Of a stretch of DNA of 21,037 nucleotides, positions 14,895-19,737 are shown one piece after another. The DNA comes from a virus: IMG/VR virus record IMGVR_UViG_3300008050_000403, positions 1 through 21,037 of that record. One strand, written 5' to 3'. Made by a program: the position numbers and the translations under genes. Every line of letters starts with the position of its first letter. The stretch's first letter is position 1. The notes beneath the pieces are model-generated. The model did no database searches, was not told the DNA's origin, and saw nothing but the letters and a program-made list of their open reading frames with translations.

Positions 14895-14919
14895 AAATCT
14901 CCTTTCTGTTATTTAGTTT

Positions 14920-15045
14920 GATACTCCTTATAAGTATCTATCTGCTCTCGTGTTTCACTGAACTTCTCAACCCTACTGTTTCGATTTCGTTTCGATTTAA
15001 GGATTAGTTGGATAGTATTGCTAATTGCACAAGAGCAGTTAGATA
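14920..15045 (-). repeat. Two-hairpin element, copy 1 with expanded loop
   Basis: H1 arms TATCTAACTGCTCT and AGAGCAGATAGATA (15045-15032 and 14948-14935 on the minus strand) enclose an 83-nt loop instead of the 4-10 nt of the other copies. The loop contains a TTTCGATT direct repeat (from about 14980) and a weak ATTAG/CTAAT stem. H2 is GATACT-TATAAGG-AGTATC (14938-14920). The upstream TAA stop (15049-15047) is 1 nt from H1. Confidence 0.75.
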
Positions 15046-15046
15046 G

Positions 15047-15463
15047 TTACTCGTATAGAGTTAAATCAGATTTAAGTCCTTCAAGGACATCATCTAAATC
15101 CATTGTTGTATCAGTAGCGAATCTGATTTCATAATCAGTCAACCAACTGTCAACGACTTTTGGATTAGCTCCATCTGTATCTCCATTTTCAAGAAGGTCT
15201 TTCACATAATCAATGAATGAAGCAATAGTAACTTCATCAGAGTAATGTCTAGCCTTTTCGAAATAACGAATGACTTCATCTGGATTGTTGAAGTAGTTTG
15301 CATCATTTAACACACTAGCTCCAGTCAATATAGAATCATCATTAAGCAAATCAGTTCTTGAATATCTTACATAGCTGTAACCACCAAGCTGATTCTTTAA
15401 GAAGCTAACAGCTTGAATATCTTCTTCAAGTCTTAGCTTCGTTTCGTTGTCTTTGTTTTCCAT
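15047..15463 (-). CDS. 138-aa acidic hypothetical protein
   Basis: Unknown function, strongly acidic. Helical stretches include 'LRLEEDIQAVSFLKNQLGGY', 'NNPDEVIRYFEKARHYSDEV' and 'TIASFIDYVKDLLENGD'; the end 'MDLDDVLEGLKSDLTLYE' is also helical. It lies 2 nt after the stop of the 154-aa gene, and its AGAGGAG site lies inside the last codons of that gene, so this is a coupled pair with no hairpin element between. Its high net negative charge is reminiscent of phage DNA-mimic or inhibitor proteins, which is speculation. Confidence 0.7.
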   Translation of the reverse strand: MENKDNETKLRLEEDIQAVSFLKNQLGGYSYVRYSRTDLLNDDSILTGASVLNDANYFNNPDEVIRYFEKARHYSDEVTIASFIDYVKDLLENGDTDGANPKVVDSWLTDYEIRFATDTTMDLDDVLEGLKSDLTLYE

Positions 15464-15465
15464 TG

Positions 15466-15930
15466 TTAAACTCCTCTTGTTATTGCATTAACAAATAGAG
15501 TGTACCAATCTGTCTTTGACCAAATTTCAGTCATTTCAACTTGGTGCATATACATTCCAACACTATTACTATATGTGCCATTATCAACTGTTACAGTAGT
15601 TGTGATATTGATAACTTTATCTTTTATAGTTACAGTGCTAGTCTTTGTAACTTCTCCAACACCCATCTCATGGGTAACTTGAAAAGTAGCCCATCTATCT
15701 TTAGATGGCATGGAAACTCTATCAGAGCCATGATTCGCATAAGAATCTCGGCTTGTCCAATACACAATGTGGAAATTGTAATAACCTTTTCCTTTTGTGT
15801 TCCATGTTGGGCATTCTGGAAATCTTAGTTCATCTTGATTAGGAGCTGGAACAAGTTCCTGTCCATCAGCAAAATCGCTAAGTCCTTCCTTTACTGCTTC
15901 TATTAGTTTATTCATTTGTGTTTTGTTCAT
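15466..15930 (-). CDS. 154-aa hypothetical protein, beta-rich
   Basis: Unknown function. A helical start 'MNKTQMNKLIEAVKEGLSDF' is followed by a Trp/Tyr-rich region ('YYNFHIVYWTSRDSYANHG') and a run of alternating beta strands ('TSTVTIKDKVINITTTVTVD'). AAAGGAG lies upstream of the ATG within the 59-bp leader that is repeated exactly in front of the 173-aa gene. The first 16 residues weakly resemble the start of the 173-aa protein; the rest shows no convincing similarity by eye. Confidence 0.7.
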   Translation of the reverse strand: MNKTQMNKLIEAVKEGLSDFADGQELVPAPNQDELRFPECPTWNTKGKGYYNFHIVYWTSRDSYANHGSDRVSMPSKDRWATFQVTHEMGVGEVTKTSTVTIKDKVINITTTVTVDNGTYSNSVGMYMHQVEMTEIWSKTDWYTLFVNAITRGV

Positions 15931-15984
15931 AATAAAACTCCTTTCTTTTTTTTGTTTAATTAGTTTTTTTATGATTGATACTTT
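15926..15984 (-). repeat. 59-bp exact leader repeat, copy A
   Basis: Identical over 59 bp to 16573-16631. It spans the last bases of the ATG region, the AAAGGAG site, a T-rich spacer (A-rich in the transcript) and the 3' arm of H2. The two copies are 647 bp apart in the same orientation. Identity including homopolymer lengths (8 T and 7 T) implies a recent duplication or gene conversion. Confidence 0.9.
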
Positions 15985-16027
15985 ATAAGTATCTATCTGC
16001 TCTCCGATTAAGAAGAGCAGTTAGATA
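15977..16027 (-). repeat. Two-hairpin element, copy 2
   Basis: H1 arms TATCTAACTGCTCT and AGAGCAGATAGATA (16027-16014 and 16003-15990) with a 10-nt loop; H2 GATACTT-ATA-AAGTATC (15993-15977), the tightest H2 of the set. The conserved TAA-T preceding H1 (16031-16029) is not the stop of the upstream gene, which ends 27 nt earlier at a TAG in the same frame. Confidence 0.8.
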
Positions 16028-16055
16028 ATTACCTAATTTGCTTCAAGGTCATTAA

Positions 16056-16577
16056 CTATTCTATACCATCAGAAATTTCGACAATCTGACTTCCTATTAC
16101 TTGAGGCCTATCAATCAGCGTATCCATATTGATAGTATCTTTGGTTGACATAAGTTTTTTGTAATTCACATACAAATCTATGTGAACATTCTTTAGGTTT
16201 CCATCATAAGCATCAGAAATAGATATTCTATATTCTGTTCTAAATGGAACTCTCTCTCTGTTATGTCCTTTGGTATCGTTCCTGCCAACTGAGATATGAA
16301 GAAATCTTTCTTCATTTCTCATTAACTTGTTAGCTTCGTTTTCAACCACATACTCCATTGTCCACCAACCCTCTCCAGTGTTAAATGGATTCTCTGTATC
16401 TTTATGTCGGTCAACTCCAGTAGTGTAAATAGAATCTTCGGTATAAACTTCGGCATAGTCTTTATTTCTATTGTCCTTATTTATTCCTTTGACTTCCTCT
16501 ACTCTAAAGTCTCCACCATTCCACGCATGGTATGTGTTCATAGCTTTCACTATTTTTTTTACTTCACTTAAATTCAT
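16056..16577 (-). CDS. 173-aa hypothetical protein
   Basis: Unknown function. It starts 'MNLSEVKKIVKAMNTYHAW', with beta-rich segments later ('GEGWWTMEYVVENEANK', 'YRISISDAYDGNLKNVHIDL'). AAAGGAG lies in the repeated 59-bp leader. The TAG stop is followed in the same frame by eight sense codons ('LMTLKQIR') and a TAA that has the usual position 1 nt before the hairpin element, so the gene may have been shortened by a recent nonsense mutation, or the TAG may be read through at some rate. Confidence 0.7.
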   Translation of the reverse strand: MNLSEVKKIVKAMNTYHAWNGGDFRVEEVKGINKDNRNKDYAEVYTEDSIYTTGVDRHKDTENPFNTGEGWWTMEYVVENEANKLMRNEERFLHISVGRNDTKGHNRERVPFRTEYRISISDAYDGNLKNVHIDLYVNYKKLMSTKDTINMDTLIDRPQVIGSQIVEISDGIE

Positions 16578-16631
16578 AATAAAACTCCTTTCTTTTTTTT
16601 GTTTAATTAGTTTTTTTATGATTGATACTTT
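16573..16631 (-). repeat. 59-bp exact leader repeat, copy B
   Basis: Second copy of the leader at 15926-15984, here in front of the 173-aa gene. Identity ends inside the H2 loop, where copy 3 has three extra bases. Recombination between the two would remove one hairpin element and the 173-aa gene as a unit. Confidence 0.9.
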
Positions 16632-16676
16632 GTTATAAGTATCTATCTACCCACCAAGCTGATGGGTAGTTAGATA
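16624..16676 (-). repeat. Two-hairpin element, copy 3 (covariant stem)
   Basis: H1 arms TATCTAACTACCCA and TGGGTAGATAGATA (16676-16663 and 16653-16640), 9-nt loop; H2 GATACTT-ATAACA-AAGTATC (16643-16624). The apical stem TACCCA/TGGGTA replaces the TGCTCT/AGAGCA and AGCTCTC/GAGAGCT of the other copies with full complementarity. The upstream TAA stop (16680-16678) is 1 nt from H1. Confidence 0.85.
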
Positions 16677-16677
16677 G

Positions 16678-16812
16678 TTACTTGTAGTAACCATATTCGC
16701 AACTGTTGCACCAGAAGAAATATGTATTCTGAACTTTGTATTGTTCATCTACAAATCCTTCCATTGCAATTCTGATTTTTAATTCAGTGTTGCAAGTTTT
16801 GCAAAAAGTCAT
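16678..16812 (-). CDS. 44-aa zinc-ribbon microprotein
   Basis: Starts 'MTFCKTCNTELKIRIA' (Cys4, Cys7) and ends 'YFFWCNSCEYGYYK' (Cys35, Cys38): two CxxC knuckles 28 residues apart, a textbook minimal zinc ribbon. AAGGAG lies 7 nt before the ATG. It is bounded by two-hairpin copies 4 and 3, so it is a complete single-gene cassette. Function unknown; candidates are transcription or translation modifiers. Confidence 0.75.
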   Translation of the reverse strand: MTFCKTCNTELKIRIAMEGFVDEQYKVQNTYFFWCNSCEYGYYK

Positions 16813-16859
16813 TGCTGACTCCTTCCGATTTTTTGTTTGTGTGGTATTGATTTGTCATT

Positions 16860-16909
16860 GATACTTTTATAAGTATCTATCAGCTCTCGATTAGGAGAGC
16901 TGTTAGATA
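16860..16909 (-). repeat. Two-hairpin element, copy 4
   Basis: H1 arms TATCTAACAGCTCTC and GAGAGCTGATAGATA (16909-16895 and 16888-16874), 6-nt loop; H2 GATACTT-ATAA-AAGTATC (16877-16860). The TAA stop of the 150-aa gene (16913-16911) is 1 nt from H1. Confidence 0.85.
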
Positions 16910-16910
16910 G

Positions 16911-17363
16911 TTACTTCTTAGCTTCGTGTCTTGCTTTCATCATCAAGCGACCACGATACTCTCTCTTAGCACAACCTTCACTACAGTACAAAGTATGTTG
17001 TGTACTGAATGTTCCGAGCTTAGTGATTTCTCTAGTCTCAGAGTTATAGTCGATGTCTTCAACCTCGTTTGTGTAAAGAACAACATCTGAGAATTTGATT
17101 CCAGTTATTTCAACTGATACATCATCTTCATCGTAATCATCTTCATCATCAATGATTGACTCATCAACCATAAATGATTTTAATGATTCCTCGTAGTAAC
17201 TGCCAGACTCAGTGATAATTGTTTCACAAGTCATATTGTCGCACATAACCATTTCGCCATTATCTGATTCTGTAAGAACTTTGAGCATAGCATCTTGAGT
17301 TGCTTCATCTGCATCTTTCCAAGTTGTTATGTTCATATTTTCTACTTCGTTATTTATATCCAT
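16911..17363 (-). CDS. 150-aa acidic protein with possible zinc site
   Basis: Unknown function. Possible metal ligands are Cys41 and Cys46 ('MCDNMTCETI') and Cys127 and Cys131 ('LYCSEGCAKREY'). Between them lies an acidic run ('DDEDDYDEDD') and beta-like text ('VSVEITGIKFSDVVLYT'). The C-terminus is basic ('RGRLMMKARHEAKK'). AAAGGAG lies upstream of the ATG. Two half-sites brought together by folding would make one zinc centre. It is a single-gene cassette between copies 5 and 4. Confidence 0.7.
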   Translation of the reverse strand: MDINNEVENMNITTWKDADEATQDAMLKVLTESDNGEMVMCDNMTCETIITESGSYYEESLKSFMVDESIIDDEDDYDEDDVSVEITGIKFSDVVLYTNEVEDIDYNSETREITKLGTFSTQHTLYCSEGCAKREYRGRLMMKARHEAKK

Positions 17364-17402
17364 TTTTTGTTTTCTCCTTTCAAGAGAATAGTTTTTTACT
17401 TT

Positions 17403-17450
17403 GATACTTGTATAAGTATCTATCAGCTCTCCTTAGAGAGCTGTTAGATA
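17403..17450 (-). repeat. Two-hairpin element, copy 5
   Basis: H1 arms TATCTAACAGCTCTC and GAGAGCTGATAGATA (17450-17436 and 17431-17417) with the shortest loop, 4 nt; H2 GATACTT-ATAC-AAGTATC (17420-17403). A TAA-T precedes H1 as usual, but it is out of frame with the upstream gene, whose stop is about 20 nt earlier. Confidence 0.85.
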
Positions 17451-17473
17451 ATTACTTAGATATATTTTTATCT

Positions 17474-17764
17474 TTATTCATTTAGTTCCTCAATCTCAGA
17501 TTTTTTCTCTATGTACATCTCGTTGTCTTTCCAACAACCCTTGCAAAAACTATCAAGTGAATTTTTCTCTAAATCATTTCGGTAAGCCCTCTCGTATGGC
17601 TCAACTAATTCTTTTCCACAAGCAGTTTCCATAACAAATCCTTTTTCACTTATTTTCATATCACTAGCTTTGATATGTGTTAAAGCTGTTGGTGGATAGG
17701 TGTCCCCTCTTTTTGCTATGTTGTACACTCTGGCTTGAAGTATCCAAAGTTCTTTGTTATTCAT
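17474..17764 (-). CDS. 96-aa CG/CxxC zinc-type protein
   Basis: Unknown function. Likely zinc ligands are His30 ('ALTHIKAS'), Cys49 ('ETACGKELV') and Cys74 and Cys77 ('SFCKGCWKDN'). The spaced H...CG...CxxC pattern is one I associate with small actinophage proteins; this is memory, not a search. The rest is helical and polar. AAGGA lies about 10 nt before the ATG. Single-gene cassette between copies 6 and 5. Confidence 0.7.
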   Translation of the reverse strand: MNNKELWILQARVYNIAKRGDTYPPTALTHIKASDMKISEKGFVMETACGKELVEPYERAYRNDLEKNSLDSFCKGCWKDNEMYIEKKSEIEELNE

Positions 17765-17793
17765 TTTTTGTTTTCCTTTTTGTTTTTTAGTTT

Positions 17794-17843
17794 GATACTC
17801 GTATAAGTATCTATCAGCTCTCGGTTAAGAGAGCTGTTAGATA
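17794..17843 (-). repeat. Two-hairpin element, copy 6
   Basis: H1 arms TATCTAACAGCTCTC and GAGAGCTGATAGATA (17843-17829 and 17822-17808), 6-nt loop; H2 GATACT-TATACG-AGTATC (17811-17794). The TAA stop of the 28-aa ORF (17847-17845) is 1 nt from H1. Confidence 0.85.
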
Positions 17844-17844
17844 A

Positions 17845-17931
17845 TTACTTTGTAAGAAAGTTAAGTGCTACGACTAAAGTCGGAACAGTTACAATCCTTA
17901 TCAAGTTAAATGTCATTATTAGTATTTCCAT
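17845..17931 (-). CDS. 28-aa hydrophobic peptide
   Basis: Tiny ORF starting 'MEILIMTFNLIRIVT' and ending 'VALNFLTK', hydrophobic enough for one short membrane span. Support comes from its setting: AAGGA is placed as in the neighbours and the TAA lies exactly 1 nt before two-hairpin copy 6, as in the other cassettes. It may be a membrane micropeptide or an eroded cassette gene. Confidence 0.5.
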   Translation of the reverse strand: MEILIMTFNLIRIVTVPTLVVALNFLTK

Positions 17932-17956
17932 TTTTATTTTTTCCTTTTTGTTTTTA

Positions 17957-18007
17957 GTTGGAAGAGATTCTTCCATAGAGCCCACTCAATGAATGAGCTC
18001 TAGCAAC
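17957..18007 (-). repeat. Tandem hairpins, possible copy 7 with empty slot
   Basis: Hairpins TAGAGC/GCTCTA (18002-17997 with 17981-17976, inner CTCA/TGAG) and TGGAAGA-ATC-TCTTCCA (17975-17959), flanked by GTTG/CAAC, just ahead of the 28-aa ORF. The order stem, tight hairpin, ribosome binding site is that of copies 0-6, but the sequence is unrelated. Upstream (18008-18060) there are two AAAGGAA sites but no ATG-initiated ORF, as if a cassette had lost its gene. Confidence 0.45.
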
Positions 18008-18437
18008 AATCTTCTATCCTATATTTTTGTTTAATTTCCTTTTAATTTTTTTTCCTTTATAGGTTTGGAAGTTTCAGACTTCCGACTGTCCACTCAGCAT
18101 CTCCTTAACAACAGACTCAGAATCAAACATAGAGGATTCTTTCCGATGAAATCTTTGTGTCTAAACTACGAACTCCTTTGAATCTTGGAATCAAGTATTT
18201 TTGAGATTAGGAAATCTCGATGGCTACGATTGGCTCGACACGACTTTGGTACTGTATCAGAACGAGAGTGGATTTTTTGAGCTTTTGACTTTCAGCTTTT
18301 AAGACTCTTGGGGATTTACCAGAGGTAGTTCTGGGAGTTCAATCCGTTTTGTTTATTTCATAAGATAATATTACCTACTTAATCAGAGATTGCAAATTTA
18401 TAATTAGGAATATAGAAGAAAATAGGATAAATAGATA
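18008..18437. other. Gene-free hairpin-rich stretch
   Basis: No credible ORF on either strand. Visible hairpins are GGAAGT/ACTTCC (18067-18083), AGAATC/GATTCT (18119-18140), GAGATT/AATCTC (18203-18218) and a two-part stem GGATT..CCAGA / TCTGG..AATCC (18312-18345). On the minus strand TTGCAA (18395-18390) and TAATAT (18373-18368) with a 16-nt spacer are a weak promoter candidate for the leftward array. The length and density of stems allow a structured RNA or a control region between late and early operons; I cannot assign a family. Confidence 0.4.
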
Positions 18438-18495
18438 TATTAGAGCCAATAGACATAGGGTCTAATAGTACGAAAAAAAAAATTTATTTTTTTTT
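18438..18495 (-). terminator. Possible terminator of the right-hand operon
   Basis: Read leftward after the 74-aa gene stop come an A9-TAAA-T10 tract (18495-18473) and a hairpin TATTAGA/TCTAATA (18467-18461 with 18444-18438) extended by CC/GG across one mismatch. The following sequence is T-rich but interrupted. This would separate the holin-like genes from the cassette array. The stem is moderate and the layout is not a textbook stem plus U tract. Confidence 0.3.
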
Positions 18496-18530
18496 AGAAA
18501 TTTAGAGAAATATCACTCAAATTATGACTA

Positions 18531-18755
18531 TCAAGTTATATTTTTCAAAACTTGGAAGAGTCCAGTTAGGAGAAGAGTTACAATCGTTGCCCAAGCAAAG
18601 AGCTCTTGCCTATCAACTTTTGAATTTGTTTTTTCATGGAGCTCATCGATTCGCATATTAGTCTGTTCAAGTTTTGCAAGAATCAATCCGAGCATCTCCT
18701 TGTTGGTGTACCCTTGATGATATTCTTGTAAGTGATTTTTATCTTTGTGAGTCAT
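18531..18755 (-). CDS. XhlA-like small membrane protein, candidate holin
   Basis: 74 aa. A charged N-terminal half with heptad character ('NKEMLGLILAKLEQTNMRID', 'LHEKTNSKVDRQ') is followed by one C-terminal membrane span ('AWATIVTLLLTGLFQVL', about 54-70). This topology matches the XhlA/haemolysin family that accompanies phage holins. The ATG at 18755 has GGAG 7 nt upstream; an in-frame extension to 18776 lacks support. It overlaps the 49-aa gene by 17 nt. The lysozyme-like gene lies 10 kb away, so a lysis role is inferred from topology only. Confidence 0.6.
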   Translation of the reverse strand: MTHKDKNHLQEYHQGYTNKEMLGLILAKLEQTNMRIDELHEKTNSKVDRQELFAWATIVTLLLTGLFQVLKNIT

Positions 18756-18888
18756 ACATCTTCTCCTCTTGACCATCTACAAACTTTTGAAACTCTCCAG
18801 CAACAGTTATGAGTGTCTTGAAGATTGCATAGACTACTACCAGAGAGATAGCCACAACAAACATCGGAAACCAGAATGGAATTTCCAT
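18739..18888 (-). CDS. 49-aa membrane protein, candidate holin partner
   Basis: One long hydrophobic segment ('FPMFVVAISLVVVYAIFKTL', about 7-26) and a polar, charged tail. The ATG overlaps the stop of the 28-aa ORF (TAATG), so translation is probably coupled. A TTG in the same frame at 18945 would add a second hydrophobic segment but lacks a ribosome binding site and would cover the 28-aa ORF; that longer two-span form (68 aa) is the main alternative. Confidence 0.55.
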   Translation of the reverse strand: MEIPFWFPMFVVAISLVVVYAIFKTLITVAGEFQKFVDGQEEKMYDSQR

Positions 18889-18974
18889 TAAGAAGCCAAC
18901 TTTAAAAAATATAAAAGACAAACCAACATACAAAAGAATATCCAACCGATTGATTTTTCTAAATACTTATCCAT
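18888..18974 (-). CDS. 28-aa membrane micropeptide
   Basis: 'MDKYLEKSIGWIFFCMLVCL' and then 'LYFLKLAS': a short charged head and one membrane span. The ATG directly follows the nuclease TAG with no gap and its TAA overlaps the next ATG. With the two following genes it forms a run of three tiny overlapping membrane proteins, the usual setting of holin and antiholin genes. Weak ribosome binding site (AAGAGA). Confidence 0.45.
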   Translation of the reverse strand: MDKYLEKSIGWIFFCMLVCLLYFLKLAS

Positions 18975-19328
18975 CTATCTCTTGCCACCATCATAAGCTA
19001 CTGCGTGTCCGACTTCTATCATCTCTTGATTGATATTTGTTTCATCTATATAAAGTTCTCCAAGTACTCTGCCATACTTTCCTTTTCCTTGTGAATGTAA
19101 CTCAACAGAATATATATCATCAACACCAAAAAGTCTTTCCTCTAACCAATGTTTCGAAGCCAACCCTCTGACTTTCTCTTCTTTATCTCTTGTTCGTGAT
19201 TCTGGAGCATTGATGCCCACAAGTCGTACACGACATTTATGCCACACATTAAAACCCAAATCAATTCTGACATCTACTGTATCTCCATCAACTACTCTTA
19301 ATACTTCAACTCCATAATAATATTTCAT
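18975..19328 (-). CDS. Staphylococcal-nuclease-like (TNase) enzyme
   Basis: 117 aa, a minimal SNase domain that would hydrolyse DNA or RNA with calcium. Motifs: 'VVDGDTVDVRIDLGF' (metal ligand Asp16), 'RVRLVGINAPESRT' (Arg35 and Glu43, matching the catalytic Arg and Glu of the family) and 'GKYGRVLGEL' (Arg87), then 'NINQEMIEVGHAVAY'. Asn40 stands where staphylococcal nuclease has Asp40, common in the GINAPE subgroup. There is no signal peptide, so it probably acts inside the cell or virion. The start lies 7 nt after the upstream stop. It sits between membrane-protein genes; roles in host DNA turnover or DNA entry are possible. Confidence 0.88.
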   Translation of the reverse strand: MKYYYGVEVLRVVDGDTVDVRIDLGFNVWHKCRVRLVGINAPESRTRDKEEKVRGLASKHWLEERLFGVDDIYSVELHSQGKGKYGRVLGELYIDETNINQEMIEVGHAVAYDGGKR

Positions 19329-19335
19329 GTGGTTA

Positions 19336-19737
19336 TCAGTTTTTTCTTAATCCCATTGTTAGCAACCAAAGTGAAATAGATATTAGAATTGCAATCCCTA
19401 CTATGTCCTTAGAGCTCGAAGTTAAAGTCAACCATGCGATGAAAAATCCAAGAATTGTGAAAATCTGAGCAATAGTCTCCTTCACTGCTTCTACAAACCA
19501 CTTGCCAATATATTTTAGAACTTTCCAAAACCATCTAGCGACAAACAATACAGACAACTTAATAGAAGTAATTGTTTTCAAAATCATATTCCACAAACCT
19601 AGACATAAAGATTTTAAGTTAGACCATGTTGCACTAACAGCTTTAACAATTAAATCTTTTAATTTTATAACTGCATAATAAGGCAAACCCAATATCTTAA
19701 AAAGTAAATCCAATATTCGTATTATTAATTTCATCAT
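19336..19737 (-). CDS. Multi-pass membrane protein
   Basis: 133 aa, hydrophobic and basic. Likely spans include 'LIIRILDLLFKILGLPYYAV', 'LSVLFVARWFWKVLKYIG', 'IFTILGFFIAWLTLT' and 'IVGIAILISISLWLLTMGL'. Between the first two, 'KLKDLIVKAVSATWSNLKSL' looks amphipathic. No family recognised. It overlaps the repetitive protein upstream by 4 nt (ATGA) with AGGA 8 nt ahead, so the two are made together and may act together at the membrane. Confidence 0.7.
   Translation of the reverse strand: MMKLIIRILDLLFKILGLPYYAVIKLKDLIVKAVSATWSNLKSLCLGLWNMILKTITSIKLSVLFVARWFWKVLKYIGKWFVEAVKETIAQIFTILGFFIAWLTLTSSSKDIVGIAILISISLWLLTMGLRKN

Noticed and set aside
14860-17800. TATAAA/TATACA inside H2 as a -10 promoter box in each repeat
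   Set aside because: Seventeen bases upstream falls in the variable H1 loop or stem, with no conserved -35. The TATA bases are better explained as H2 hairpin. A phage-specific promoter is not excluded.
14564-17843. Regular palindromic repeats as a possible CRISPR array
   Set aside because: Units are separated by whole genes of very different length, contain two hairpins each and show compensatory divergence. There are no uniform spacers or cas genes.
18312-18350. tRNA-like T-arm (GTTCAATCC at 18337-18345)
   Set aside because: The flanking bases do not form a T stem, and no acceptor, D or anticodon arms can be drawn. The local pairing is a simple two-part hairpin.
8402-18408. 13-bp word ATTTATAATTAGG shared by intergenic 8402-8414 and 18396-18408
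   Set aside because: AT-only words of this length are expected by chance in a sequence of this composition. The second copy has no plus-strand gene to drive.
18889-18945. TTG start at 18945 giving a 68-aa two-span protein
   Set aside because: There is no RBS before the TTG, while the ATG at 18888 is coupled by TAATG to a 28-aa ORF that directly follows the nuclease stop. Kept as an alternative, not as the main call.
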